From an uncultured Oscillospiraceae bacterium (lineage in GTDB: Bacteria > Bacillota > Clostridia > Oscillospirales > Ruminococcaceae): a stretch of 64,000 nucleotides of DNA. Positions 51,592 through 60,974 of the stretch are shown in pieces; the stretch's first letter is position 1, and every line of letters begins with the position of its first letter. A model generated the notes under the pieces. It did no database searches and was not told where the DNA came from. It saw only the letters and a program-made list of their open reading frames with translations. A program made the translations under genes and the position numbers. The DNA is taken from contig UQBC01000001.1 of the NCBI GenBank assembly GCA_900539195.1, positions 82,366 through 146,365 of the forward strand. The letters run 5' to 3'.

Positions 51592-51999
51592 ATGACAGAA
51601 TTCAAACTGAAGATCCTTACCCCGGAGGGAGTAGTATATGACGGTATGGCTGAAAGCGTTATCGTCCGTACTACCGTCGGTGACAAGGGCATACTTGCAA
51701 AGCACGAGCCATATGTTGCGGCGCTGACAATAGGACAGGCGAAGATACGCATTGACGGAGCTGTACGCATAGGCGCAGTTTCTTCGGGTATAGTCGAGGT
51801 CACAAAGGATCAGACATCAATACTTGCCCAGTCGTTTGAATGGGCAGACGAGATAGATGTCGAGCGTGCCGAAAAGGCAAAGGCTCTTGCAGAAGAGCGT
51901 ATGAAGCAGTACAAGGACGATCAGCGTGCTCTTGATATTGCCGAGTACAAGCTCAAGAGAGCAATAAACAGAATAAATACAGCCAATATAAAGCTGTAA
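51592..51999 (+). CDS. atpC: ATP synthase F1 subunit epsilon
   Basis: 135 residues: an N-terminal beta-sandwich (FKLKILTPEGVVYDG, GDKGILAKHEPYV) and a C-terminal helical hairpin (from about residue 88) that can regulate F1. RBS GAAAGGAAAG. Last gene of the operon, followed by a strong terminator. Confidence 0.95.
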   Translation: MTEFKLKILTPEGVVYDGMAESVIVRTTVGDKGILAKHEPYVAALTIGQAKIRIDGAVRIGAVSSGIVEVTKDQTSILAQSFEWADEIDVERAEKAKALAEERMKQYKDDQRALDIAEYKLKRAINRINTANIKL

Positions 52000-52006
52000 T
52001 ACCATC

Positions 52007-52055
52007 AAAGCAATAACCGCCAACGGTCAGTTACCGTTGGCGGTTATTGCTTTTT
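52007..52055. terminator. bidirectional terminator after atpC and gltX
   Basis: A 21-bp perfect stem (52007-52027 with 52033-52053), loop CAGTT, then T's on the plus side and matching A's on the other. It ends the atp operon (plus) and the gltX operon (minus). Confidence 0.94.
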
Positions 52056-52071
52056 GTTCAGTTATTTGTTA

Positions 52072-53727
52072 TCAGTCAGCCATTGCCGCTTTTAAGCGCT
52101 TAAGTGTTTCTTCTTCACCGAGCATCTGCATTATGGTATACAGGTCGGGGGAATTTTTTCTGCCGGTTATCGCTACTCTGAGTATTCCGCAGGCATCGGC
52201 AACCGAGCCTTTGTAAGCGTCGGGATTTGCCTTGTATTCCTTGATGTTGGGGCAGAAGCCTAAAGGCTCACCGACTGCCTTTACACCGTCAAACCAGGCA
52301 CTGCTGTCAACCTTGTGGTCATAAGCCGAAATATATGCCGATAAAAATTCCTTGCGCTCGTCGGCAGTCAGCTTTTCGTCAAACTCATAGCCGTCCACGC
52401 CGTCACCGTAAAGATACGGGAACATCTCCGACAGATCGCTCCACTTAGCAATATCCTTGCGGACCTTCTTGCCGTTATATTTCCACAGCTTTATGCTCTC
52501 CCTGAACTTTTCGGGGGAAGCTGTGATATAAGCGTTCAGCTTTTCATCGTTATCCTTTGCCCATACGCTTATCTCATCAAAGAGCGTTTCCTCGCTCATC
52601 TTCGAGATAACATCACGGCTTACGCTTGCCAGCTTATCCATATCGAACAGTGCGCCGCTGACGGGCATCTTTTCAAGCTTGAACTTAAACTCCGACATGT
52701 CTGCATCGGGGTTCTTCATTCTCCACTCCTCATAGTTTGAGTTTGCGATAGTCATAAGGTATTCAAGCACCGACTGAACAGGGAAACCGGCTTTTGAATA
52801 GAACGAAACGCTGGCTTCGGGGTCTTTTCTCTTGCTGAGCTTTCTCTTTTTATTCTCGCCGCCGTCCAACTTCATTATCGGGGCAATATGAGCATACTTC
52901 GGCATTTTAAGACCGCTTGCTCTGAAAAGCTGTTCGTGCAGAGGATATGAACTTATCCACTCATCGCCTCTTATAACGTGGGTAGTACCCATCAGAAAAT
53001 CGTCTACAACGTGTGCAAAGTGGTATGTAGGGATACCGTCCGACTTTAAAAGCACAACGTCCATTATGTTTTCGGGCATTTCGATATTGCCTCTTATAAG
53101 GTCACGGCAGGTTATCTTGTTTTCTGCGTTGCCGTCTGAGCGTAAACGCAGAACGTATTCCTTGCCTGCCTTTATATTGGCTTCTATTTCTTCAATGGAC
53201 AGATTTCTGCACTTCGCATAGCTGCCGTAATAGCCCATATCGGCTTTTTCGGCCTCCTGTGCCTTTCTTATTTCGTCAAGCTCCTCCGCCGAGCAGAAGC
53301 ACGGATATGCAAGGCCACGCTTAACAAGATCCTTTGCAAAGGTCTGATATATCTCTTTTCTCATACTCTGTCTGTATGGTCCGTAGCTGCCCTTTTCGGG
53401 TTCGCCGTCTGCCGCCGCACCCTCGTCAAAGCATACGCCGTACTGCGCAAGAGATGTGATTATCTCGTCTGCTCCGTGTTCAATCTCACGCTTTTTGTCG
53501 GTATCCTCAAGACGCAGGTAGAATACACCGTCCGACTGTCTTGCCATACACATTGAAATAAGTGCGGCATACAGACCGCCTATGTGCATAAAGCCTGTGG
53601 GACTGGGTGCGAATCTTGTCACAGCCGCCTTGTCGGGAAGCGTTCTTGCGGGATATTTTGCAAACATATCCTCAGGTGTTGTCTTGATGTCACCGAACAG
53701 AAGCTCGGCTAAATAATTGTTGTCCAT
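52072..53727 (-). CDS. gltX: glutamyl-tRNA synthetase
   Basis: 551 residues, longer than the usual 480-490, with about 38 extra N-terminal residues before the class I motif: HIGH-type FAPSPTGFMHIGG, and KMSKS-type KKRKLSKRKD. YPCFCSAEELDEIRKAQ is typical. It charges tRNA-Glu and in many Firmicutes also tRNA-Gln for later amidation. It lies 18 bp after the ECF gene, at the end of a long minus-strand operon. Confidence 0.94.
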   Translation of the reverse strand: MDNNYLAELLFGDIKTTPEDMFAKYPARTLPDKAAVTRFAPSPTGFMHIGGLYAALISMCMARQSDGVFYLRLEDTDKKREIEHGADEIITSLAQYGVCFDEGAAADGEPEKGSYGPYRQSMRKEIYQTFAKDLVKRGLAYPCFCSAEELDEIRKAQEAEKADMGYYGSYAKCRNLSIEEIEANIKAGKEYVLRLRSDGNAENKITCRDLIRGNIEMPENIMDVVLLKSDGIPTYHFAHVVDDFLMGTTHVIRGDEWISSYPLHEQLFRASGLKMPKYAHIAPIMKLDGGENKKRKLSKRKDPEASVSFYSKAGFPVQSVLEYLMTIANSNYEEWRMKNPDADMSEFKFKLEKMPVSGALFDMDKLASVSRDVISKMSEETLFDEISVWAKDNDEKLNAYITASPEKFRESIKLWKYNGKKVRKDIAKWSDLSEMFPYLYGDGVDGYEFDEKLTADERKEFLSAYISAYDHKVDSSAWFDGVKAVGEPLGFCPNIKEYKANPDAYKGSVADACGILRVAITGRKNSPDLYTIMQMLGEEETLKRLKAAMAD

Positions 53728-53745
53728 TTTTTCGCCCTTCGTTTT

Positions 53746-54351
53746 TTAATTTAATATACGCTTTTTAGCAACCTTAAGTATCAGCACGATAGCCGAGCTG
53801 AGTACCAGATTTATTGCAAGCTCTACAACAAAGTTAAGTCCCACGAATGCGGTCACCATATATGCACCGACATTTTCAAAGCCGGCACCTGCTGCCCACT
53901 GTGCAATAGTGTCATAAAAGAACACAAGGCAGCCTAAAAGGAAAATACCCGTATTTACTATCGGTGAAACAATACCCGCGCCTATTACTCCGAGTATATC
54001 GTTCTTGCGGCTAAACAGACTGTAGATAAATCCTGCGGCGGCACCTGCAAGAGTTCCTTTCAGAAGCACCGTAATTATCGTACCGGGAATGTTGATAGCA
54101 AGAAAAGCACCCGCGTCTGTAAACAGTACGACTACGCCGAATACAAAGCCGAGCCATGCGCCCGCCTTCCAGCCATAAAGAGCCGCACCGACTACTATCG
54201 GAACGAGTACAAGCGTAATGTTGAATACGCCGAAACGGATCGCTATAGCCATAGCCTGTAATACAACTACTATTGCCGTCAGCAGTCCCATTGTTGTGAG
54301 CATCACAGTTTTGTTTTTTGTAGATGCAAGTGTGTTGTTTGTGTTTGACAT
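53746..54351 (-). CDS. ECF transporter S component, probable pantothenate type
   Basis: 201 residues with about six membrane spans, the size and pattern of an S component that binds a vitamin and docks on a shared ECF module (not in the window). FGVFNITLVLVPIVVGAALYG and the GAFLAINIPGTIITVLLKG segment resemble PanT-like proteins. Its position next to coaX (pantothenate kinase) supports pantothenate as substrate, but this is context-based. RBS GGAGATTTTT before ATG 54351. The 140 bp before it may hold its own promoter. Confidence 0.82.
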   Translation of the reverse strand: MSNTNNTLASTKNKTVMLTTMGLLTAIVVVLQAMAIAIRFGVFNITLVLVPIVVGAALYGWKAGAWLGFVFGVVVLFTDAGAFLAINIPGTIITVLLKGTLAGAAAGFIYSLFSRKNDILGVIGAGIVSPIVNTGIFLLGCLVFFYDTIAQWAAGAGFENVGAYMVTAFVGLNFVVELAINLVLSSAIVLILKVAKKRILN

Positions 54352-54490
54352 AAAAATCTCCTTTGCTGAAGTCCTGTTGTCAGCAGGTACCTCGCAGGGT
54401 TGTATATTTTACATATCATCCGCCGTTCAGAAAACGTTCACAGCCGGTAACCGCAGAAATAGCATCTGTCGGTTCCGTCCACAATGCCGC

Positions 54491-55264
54491 TTACTTCTTC
54501 TGATTTTTCTTGTAGATAATATGCAGACCCTCTAATACAAGATCGGGATCGACAATAAGCTCACGTCTGCAAAGCGGAGCTATAAGGCTTGCATAGCCTC
54601 CCGTTGCGACTATTGTCGCCTTTTCGCCGAGCTCTTCTTCGTATCGCTCTATCATGCCGTCTATCATGCAGGCGATACCGCCGATGACGCCGGCTCTCAT
54701 ACTGTCGGGGCTGTTTGTGCCTATCATCTTTTTGACAGAATCAGCGCCGATAAGAGGAAGAGATGCGGTTTTGCCGGACAATGCCTCGAATGATAATCTC
54801 GGTCCGGGCGCTATTGCGCCGCCGAGAATCGCACCGCTCCTGTCGAGTGCGAATATCTTAAGGCAGGTGCCGACATCTATGAATATGCACGGCATAGGAT
54901 ATTTACTCTTTGCCGCTACACCGCCGCATACAAGGTCGCTGCCGAGTACGGACGGATCGTCAATCTTTATATTAAGTCCTGTTTTTATACCGGGGGAAAC
55001 GATAATAGGTTTTACGTTACAGAGCTTTTCTATTCCTTTTTCGAGTATGGGAGTTATCGGCGATACGACAGAGGAAATGATACAGCCTGTTACAGCCGCA
55101 TTTTCAAAGCCGTAAAGGGATAATATATCCTTCAGCTTTATCGCATACTGATCTTCCATTCTGGAAACCTGCGTGTTGAGCCTGGATATAAAGCTCAGTT
55201 CACCGTTATTGTCAAAACCGCCGAATACTATGTTAGTATTGCCGACATCTACTGCAAGTATCAT
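54491..55264 (-). CDS. coaX: type III pantothenate kinase
   Basis: 257 residues of the ASKHA fold. Phosphate-1 motif VDVGNTNIVFG at residue 5, and conserved DLVCGGVAAK and FIDVGTC (here GTCLKIF) blocks. It makes 4'-phosphopantothenate for CoA. Its ATG overlaps the yfhO stop by 4 bp. Followed by the ECF S component, so import and activation of pantothenate are probably coupled. Confidence 0.95.
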   Translation of the reverse strand: MILAVDVGNTNIVFGGFDNNGELSFISRLNTQVSRMEDQYAIKLKDILSLYGFENAAVTGCIISSVVSPITPILEKGIEKLCNVKPIIVSPGIKTGLNIKIDDPSVLGSDLVCGGVAAKSKYPMPCIFIDVGTCLKIFALDRSGAILGGAIAPGPRLSFEALSGKTASLPLIGADSVKKMIGTNSPDSMRAGVIGGIACMIDGMIERYEEELGEKATIVATGGYASLIAPLCRRELIVDPDLVLEGLHIIYKKNQKK

Positions 55265-58023
55265 TCTTTGTCCTCCGATTCTTCGGATATGTCGTTTTCT
55301 ATTATATCATCAGTTTCGCTGTTGTCAATATCTGCGGCTTCATTTACAGCCTTTGTCAGTTTTACAGGCTTCTTTATTTTTTTGAGCACCAGTATCAATC
55401 CGACAAATATTGCTATACCGATAACCGTCACTATAAGCCCCGTGCCAAGTCCTGCCGCAAAGAATCTGAACTCTACAACGTGTTCGCCCTCCGACAGCTT
55501 TACTGTCATCAGAGCGTCATTCAGTGCGGTATCATAATCCGTTTTTACGCCGTCAACGTATACCGTCCAGCCCTTTTCGGCAGGGATAGTGGTAAACAGT
55601 ATATCATTGCTCTTTGCGTTTACCGTAAAGCGTATGTCGGTCTGGCTTACCTTTTCGACCTTTGTATCGGCGTTCTTTTCCCACATCTGAGCTATTGCCG
55701 ATGTTTCCGCTTCCTCATTATATACTGCGAACTGCGGCTCTCTGAAGTAAAGGTCGCTCTTTTTCAGTGCGAGCTTTACCGTTACTTCCTCGCCCTTTTC
55801 AAATCTGCCGAGATCCTTTATATTATGGTTGTCGCTTTCAAAGCATATACCCTTGTACGTTCCGTTTACATAGAGTGACGCTTCACGCTGATAGTCGGTC
55901 GGCAGGAACATATAGATCTCTCCGCTCTTTGGCGCAGTTATCGTATATGTTACGCTTGCTTCGCCCGTTACATCCGTAAAGCCTATATGCTGATTTTCAA
56001 ACGAGCCTTTCTTGCAGTTTTCAACATAAGGCTCGCCGTCTGCGGAGAATACGGTGAAGAACTCCCTGTTTCCGCCCGTCATAGCGTTAAGCAGTTTATT
56101 CTGATTGTCAAATACATCATACTTTGACAGCTCAAGCGATGATACCTTGCTGTCTGCAAGATAGCCTATCGGCAGAGCGTCCTTGTTTTCCGTGACGGTT
56201 ATATCATCTGCGGTTTTTATGTTGGCTGTGGATTCGCCTGCACAATCGAGGATATATTTCACACCGAAGATATCGCTTGTCAGCGGAGTGTTGCCCGAAA
56301 ATCTCGAATAGTGTCCGTTTGACGTAAAACCGAAATACCCCAGCATATCTATAGCCCTTGCATTCAGCGTACTGCTTGAATGCGACAGTCCGTACATATT
56401 TACCGCCATCGGGTCGTTTACCGAGCGGAAGAAGTTCTTTTCTATCCTGTAGAAACCATCGTCCTGCTCCTTTATTTCTTCCACCTTTTCACGCAAAGGA
56501 AGTATAACGCTTAAGTAGCTGTCCCTTGTCGAGAATGTTATATCCTGGTGCATCTTTGTAAGCGTGTTTGTGGTGTTGAAGCAAAGCTCCGCACATATCA
56601 CCGCTGTCACAAGGATAACGCCTGTCTTTGATACGTTTTTTCCGCCGCCGTAATGCCTTACCGCAAATACGGTAATTCCCGCAACCACCATGAATACTAT
56701 GGCAGGGAGCGCAACTGTTATGCCATCAAATACCTCTCTGCCCTCACTGCCGAGCGTCGTGATGAATGTATCCTGCGCCTCAATGTATATTATAAGAGCA
56801 ATATAACTCAGCGTAATTGCACCTATCGTCCTTGCCCTGACCTCTTTCAGCTGTTCAAAGCAATGCGCCGCAAGCGCCACTATCACAAACGACAGCATAA
56901 ACGAGTATCTGTAAGGCAGCCAGTTCGGCATCTGTCCGCCGTGCCATATCATATCAACCGGACGGATATACATACTTACTACAAGCAGACCGATAAGTGC
57001 GCCTGCCGCAAGCTTTTTCTTAAAGCCATATGCCTTACAGCAGAAAAATCCCGCCGCAAGCACTAAAGCCAGCGAGCCGCAGAATATAAACGGCAGTCCC
57101 TCCATTCTCACCGTGTCGTAAGTATTCGGGAACAGCTTTCTTGCTATATCTATAAGGTCAAAATTATTAACAAGCGAATAATCCGGCTCGGTGAAGCTGA
57201 ACTTTCCGTTCTGTAATGAGTTGTAAACGGGCAGTATCATAAATGCGCTCATCATAGCCGCCAATATGCCTGACAGTGCGAAATACTCACCCTTGATTAT
57301 AAATCTCTTGACTATTTTACCGCCGGTGTTTCCTGTATATGTTTCAAGTGAGAAATAACGGCAGATAAAGTACAGCAACGAGAATATCGCCGCCATAAAG
57401 CCTATGTAGAAGTTTGTTACAAACGCATATGCCAACGAAAGTACAAGCAGTCTGAACCTGTTTTCCTTTATCAGTGAATCGATACCCCAGCAGATAAGCG
57501 GAAGTGCAATAACGCAGTCAAGCCACATCGGATTCATGGTCTGTACCACCATATACGCACACATGGCATACATCGGCGCAAACACAGCCGCAGTGGCCTT
57601 TGACAGCTTCTGCGACTTATGTGCAAACAGCGCAAAGGTTACGCCGCACGCACCGAACTTTGCGAGCATCATTGTGAGCAGACCCTCGGTTATCATACTG
57701 CGCGGGAATATCCACACAAGTATATTGAACGGGCTTGCAAGGTAGTAGCCGATTATGCCCATAAACTCGCCCGACAGGTTTCTGCTCCACGAATACATCA
57801 GGCTTTCGCCGTTGCCTATTACGTCATGCACATAGTCAAAATAGAAAACATACTGTGCGTTAAGGTCAAGCGACAGCACCGACCTTTCACCGAACGGGTA
57901 TATATCGAACGTCACATACGCTATACCCATAAGTATCACAGGGATAAGAAATGCCGCAAACAGATAACCGTTTCTATAGCACAGATGCCTGAAAGACAAC
58001 ATTTTTTCTCTGAAAGAAGCCAT
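55261..58023 (-). CDS. YfhO family membrane protein
   Basis: 920 residues: about 12-13 membrane spans in the N-terminal 500 residues, a large extracytoplasmic beta-rich domain (about 500-865), one last span near 870, and an acidic tail. This is the YfhO family, GT-C-fold proteins that glycosylate cell-surface polymers such as lipoteichoic acid in Bacillus. The partner enzyme making the lipid-linked sugar would be the glycosyltransferase just upstream (1-bp overlap). Residues DLNAQYVFYFDY near 30 hold the conserved acidic site of GT-C enzymes. Confidence 0.92.
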   Translation of the reverse strand: MASFREKMLSFRHLCYRNGYLFAAFLIPVILMGIAYVTFDIYPFGERSVLSLDLNAQYVFYFDYVHDVIGNGESLMYSWSRNLSGEFMGIIGYYLASPFNILVWIFPRSMITEGLLTMMLAKFGACGVTFALFAHKSQKLSKATAAVFAPMYAMCAYMVVQTMNPMWLDCVIALPLICWGIDSLIKENRFRLLVLSLAYAFVTNFYIGFMAAIFSLLYFICRYFSLETYTGNTGGKIVKRFIIKGEYFALSGILAAMMSAFMILPVYNSLQNGKFSFTEPDYSLVNNFDLIDIARKLFPNTYDTVRMEGLPFIFCGSLALVLAAGFFCCKAYGFKKKLAAGALIGLLVVSMYIRPVDMIWHGGQMPNWLPYRYSFMLSFVIVALAAHCFEQLKEVRARTIGAITLSYIALIIYIEAQDTFITTLGSEGREVFDGITVALPAIVFMVVAGITVFAVRHYGGGKNVSKTGVILVTAVICAELCFNTTNTLTKMHQDITFSTRDSYLSVILPLREKVEEIKEQDDGFYRIEKNFFRSVNDPMAVNMYGLSHSSSTLNARAIDMLGYFGFTSNGHYSRFSGNTPLTSDIFGVKYILDCAGESTANIKTADDITVTENKDALPIGYLADSKVSSLELSKYDVFDNQNKLLNAMTGGNREFFTVFSADGEPYVENCKKGSFENQHIGFTDVTGEASVTYTITAPKSGEIYMFLPTDYQREASLYVNGTYKGICFESDNHNIKDLGRFEKGEEVTVKLALKKSDLYFREPQFAVYNEEAETSAIAQMWEKNADTKVEKVSQTDIRFTVNAKSNDILFTTIPAEKGWTVYVDGVKTDYDTALNDALMTVKLSEGEHVVEFRFFAAGLGTGLIVTVIGIAIFVGLILVLKKIKKPVKLTKAVNEAADIDNSETDDIIENDISEESEDKE

Positions 58024-58958
58024 TATTTTTCGTCCTCACATTTTTGTCTGTGTCCCGACTCTTCACTTACTATATATCTCGGGCGCTGTTTTATCTCTTC
58101 GTATATCTTGCTCAGGTAATATCCGATAATTCCGATACCGAGCATAAGTATACTGCCTATTATCAGCAGCAGGAGTATAACGGTCGAAAAACCGTCCGCC
58201 GCCGTCCCCTTGCAGAAGTTGACTATAGTCTGCACCGCCAGTATCACAGCGAATATAAAGAATAATATACCCGACCAGGTGATAATGTGCATAGGGACAT
58301 TTGTAAAGCTGGTTATCGAGCTTAAAGCGTACTTGAACAGCTTTCTGAACGACCACTTGGTTTTGCCGGCATTTCTCGGCGCAACGTCAAATTCGACACG
58401 CTCAGTCCTGAAGCCTACCCAGCTTGAAAGCGCACGGAAGAATGTCAGCCTTTCGGGCATTTCGTTAAGCGCATTGACTACCTTGCGGTCCATAAGCTTA
58501 TAGTCGCTTGCGCCGTCAAGCTCAATGTTTGAGCTGTTCTTCATCATACGGTAAAAGGTCTTTGCAAAGAGCTTGTATACTATGCCCTCCTTACCCCTTG
58601 ACGCTTTTATGGCTTCGACTACCTCCGCACCGCTCTTCCATGCGGTGTACATCGTTTCAAGAAGCTCCGGCGGGTGCTGCAGATCGCAGTCTATCACCGC
58701 AACGCAGTCGCCGTCAGCGGCTTTCAGCCCTGCAAAGATAGCGCCCTCCTTGCCGAAATTCCTTGAAAAATGAAGCCCTCTTATATGCTCGTCCGTTTCT
58801 CCGAGCTGTTTTACAAGCTCCCATGTGCCGTCCTTTGAACCATCGTCTACGAAAATCAATTCATAGTCATCGAGCGGTGCTAATATGCCGCCAAGCCTTT
58901 CGGCGGCGGCAGGTATATTTTCCTGCTCGTTGTACGCAGGTATTACTACTGAAATCAT
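58023..58958 (-). CDS. family 2 glycosyltransferase, polyprenyl-phosphate type
   Basis: 311 residues. GT2 domain with VDDGSKDGTW, then AVIDCDLQHPPE (DxD metal site), and two C-terminal membrane spans (about 230-252 and 265-290). The layout is that of GtrB/DPM1-like enzymes that move a sugar from a nucleotide to undecaprenyl phosphate. With YfhO (1-bp overlap) it forms a likely donor/transferase pair for cell-surface glycosylation. The sugar is not predictable. Confidence 0.92.
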   Translation of the reverse strand: MISVVIPAYNEQENIPAAAERLGGILAPLDDYELIFVDDGSKDGTWELVKQLGETDEHIRGLHFSRNFGKEGAIFAGLKAADGDCVAVIDCDLQHPPELLETMYTAWKSGAEVVEAIKASRGKEGIVYKLFAKTFYRMMKNSSNIELDGASDYKLMDRKVVNALNEMPERLTFFRALSSWVGFRTERVEFDVAPRNAGKTKWSFRKLFKYALSSITSFTNVPMHIITWSGILFFIFAVILAVQTIVNFCKGTAADGFSTVILLLLIIGSILMLGIGIIGYYLSKIYEEIKQRPRYIVSEESGHRQKCEDEK

Positions 58959-58959
58959 T

Positions 58960-59346
58960 TTATTCTCCGACTATATTTATCTCTACCGTCTTTTCACGTT
59001 CTCCGTCGAAATCCATATATATTATGTACTGGGACAGTCCGAGCGAAATCTCGCTGTCGCAGATAGCCGCAACGACAGAGCCGCCTGCAAGCTGATGGCA
59101 GATAGCCGCTCTGAGCGGCTCTTCCGCAAGAGTAGATACTTTTTCATAGTATTTGAGATATCCGTTCAGCGCCTCGGGATCGTTTGTCGCTGTAAACACC
59201 GACGCAGTGGTGTGCATAGAAGAAATTGAAATAATGCCGTTTCTGATATTGGATCTGCGTACGCACTCCATGACATCCTCGGTAAGATCCATATAACCTG
59301 TCTTTGAGGGAATGGTGATGGTGAATGTCTGTTTTACGTTATTCAT
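58960..59346 (-). CDS. YjbQ-family protein (UPF0047)
   Basis: 128 residues with the SMHTTASVF segment (usual PHTTA, catalytic-like His) and a C-terminal LGLSQYIIYMDFDGER that matches the family's LGTWQ.I...DGPR. Members have secondary thiamine-phosphate synthase activity in tests, but their true role is unclear. Several usual His residues of the middle (HLKASL, HL) are replaced, e.g. by KYYEKVSTL. The start is ATG 59346 with GAAAGGACA upstream; a frame start nine codons earlier lacks an RBS. 1 bp before the glycosyltransferase gene. Confidence 0.82.
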   Translation of the reverse strand: MNNVKQTFTITIPSKTGYMDLTEDVMECVRRSNIRNGIISISSMHTTASVFTATNDPEALNGYLKYYEKVSTLAEEPLRAAICHQLAGGSVVAAICDSEISLGLSQYIIYMDFDGEREKTVEINIVGE

Positions 59347-59386
59347 AAGACTTGTCCTTTCATATTGCGGCACTGCCGCCTTAAAT

Positions 59387-60166
59387 TTACCTTTTTACTT
59401 TTGTATTTATTCTTACTCTGCCTGAGGGCGAGGTTATTCCGAGGTCGTCGCTTTCCGCAGCTCTGCCGTCGCTCATTGCGGCAAGCCCGTTGATATAGCA
59501 CCGAGTACCGGGAGAGATCACGGTATCTGCGTCCCCTGCAAAGTCGATGTCTATGCTTCCCGATGAGTTTACAAGCTTACCGCCCGAAAATTCATCTATA
59601 TACATATCTATCCTGCCGCTGTCGCATTCAATATCAAGCGTGCCCGTGCAGGACAACCGCTCTATTTCCGCACTGCCGCTCTTGCACCTGATATTCACCA
59701 TATAGCCGCTCACCGCACAGCAATGCAGATCAGTCGACGCAGAATAAAGGTTAAGGCTTTCAAACGGTTTATCCGGTAGCTGTATTTCTATCCTGTAGCT
59801 GAACTGCTCCGCAGTATACAGTGTAATAACAAAGCTCGGTACCTGTTCTATCACAAGCCGTCCGCCGTCGTCATATACCTCAACCTCGGTGTCGCTGACA
59901 TACGAAACGTGTATCATGTCATCGGCAGACCGTGTTATGTACACCGGTATATCTGTTGTTTCCACTGTCAGAAATCCGGTAAACGGAAAGCTCTCTTCAC
60001 CGCGCTTTACCGAACTCCTGTAGTCCTTGTCGAGGAACGCCGCACAGCACAGCGCCGCAATAAGACACACCGAGCCTGATAAAAAGAACACCCGTATAAG
60101 CACCTGAACCGTGTTCAGCTTCTGCACACGCATATGCCGGAAGCGGATAGCGTCTTTCAGCTTCAT
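59387..60166 (-). CDS. DUF4097-like membrane protein
   Basis: 259 residues. A cytoplasmic N-terminus, one membrane span (about residues 25-45) and then an extracytoplasmic beta-helix of short repeated strands (TDIPVYITRS, GSAEIERLSCTGTLDIECDSGRI, GSIDIDFAGD), typical of DUF4097/adhesin-like domains found in envelope-stress proteins. It overlaps the previous gene by 4 bp. A link to envelope sensing is a family-level guess. Confidence 0.82.
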   Translation of the reverse strand: MKLKDAIRFRHMRVQKLNTVQVLIRVFFLSGSVCLIAALCCAAFLDKDYRSSVKRGEESFPFTGFLTVETTDIPVYITRSADDMIHVSYVSDTEVEVYDDGGRLVIEQVPSFVITLYTAEQFSYRIEIQLPDKPFESLNLYSASTDLHCCAVSGYMVNIRCKSGSAEIERLSCTGTLDIECDSGRIDMYIDEFSGGKLVNSSGSIDIDFAGDADTVISPGTRCYINGLAAMSDGRAAESDDLGITSPSGRVRINTKVKR

Positions 60167-60492
60167 TCTTTGTCAGATGAGAAAAGTCTGTATACATATG
60201 AAGCTGCGGCGGGACACAGCCTTGCCGTACTGAGAAGTATAAGTCCCAGCCCGAACAGCAGGCTTGCCGCACCGAAAAACAGCATTGTAAGCGCCGAAAG
60301 GTCGGACACAAATATACTGCCCTTGCCGACAGCCCTTATCACCGCCGACGGCAGTGTTATCATTCCGTTTGCGATAAGCGCAAGCGCAAAAACCATCACA
60401 ACAAGTATGCCTGTGAAAATTGCCGCCGATAAAGCGATATGACACACCGTCTGCGGTATGCGTGAGAATTTGCATAAAGTTTTAGTCTGCAT
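60163..60492 (-). CDS. small membrane protein, unknown
   Basis: 109 residues with two membrane spans (about 15-42 and 62-84). No family recognised. The start is ATG 60492, with AGGAG at the right spacing; an in-frame start 38 codons earlier would lie in the promoter's transcript leader and has no RBS. First gene of the eight-gene minus-strand operon, 4-bp overlap with the DUF4097-like gene, suggesting the two products act together. Confidence 0.78.
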   Translation of the reverse strand: MQTKTLCKFSRIPQTVCHIALSAAIFTGILVVMVFALALIANGMITLPSAVIRAVGKGSIFVSDLSALTMLFFGAASLLFGLGLILLSTARLCPAAASYVYRLFSSDKE

Positions 60493-60576
60493 AAAAACTC
60501 CTGTATTTTCTGTCTTTATATCAGGGTAAACTGCGCATTGCACATTCTGCCCCATTTTGTTTATACAATTAAGTTT

Positions 60577-60606
60577 ATTATAACATATGTAGATTACTGT
60601 TGTCAA
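60577..60606 (-). promoter_or_regulatory. strong sigma-A promoter of the 60-52 kb operon
   Basis: On the minus strand, a perfect -35 TTGACA (60601-60606), an 18-bp spacer and a perfect -10 TATAAT (60577-60582). It gives a leader of about 80 nt. Confidence 0.88.
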
Positions 60607-60711
60607 ATTGAAGCGGGGATTTTGCAGTCACCTGTATCGTGACTGAATGGATTGAAATTGATCGGAGTACAATCTCTTTTTCTGCACTACTCCAAATTCA
60701 AAATCCGTGCT

Positions 60712-60897
60712 TGAAGCAAGGACGCTTCACAGCGGTCGCACAAAGTCGTTATGCACGGATGCATATAGTCAGCCACACCAAGTCACTGCACGATGCAGTG
60801 ACAAAAAATGGCTGACAATGCACGGATGCAACGACCACAAACGACCGCAAGAAAGCGCAACCACAATTATTCACTGTTCATTATTCATCATTCATTA
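60712..60897 (+). repeat. nested constant-apex hairpin element, copy D, plus AT-rich repeat
   Basis: Part of a 482-bp gene-free stretch (60493-60974). Hairpins: TGAAGC stem 60712-60729 (apex AAGGAC); an outer 7-bp helix 60732-60738 with 60842-60848 enclosing a TATGC stem (60750-60765, apex ACGGAT) and an 8-bp helix (60768-60775 with 60809-60816) that encloses another 8-bp stem (60782-60802, apex ACGAT). At 60717-60749 it aligns to copy A 16921-16953 with about seven mismatches, some compensated in the opposite arms. 60861-60897 is the inverted ATTCATCATTCA-type repeat seen at 16535. Confidence 0.85.
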
Positions 60898-60974
60898 GCA
60901 TTACCCTCTCTTGTTCCGACACGTTTTTCACCGTACGGGGTATAAAATACAAGCTGTCAGCATACAGCATAACA

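Noticed and set aside
60707..60848. tRNA or other classical structured RNA gene in the copy D region
   Set aside because: The stems are nested palindromes with the repeated ACGGAT-type tip; there is no cloverleaf, no GTTCAA-type T loop and no promoter close by.
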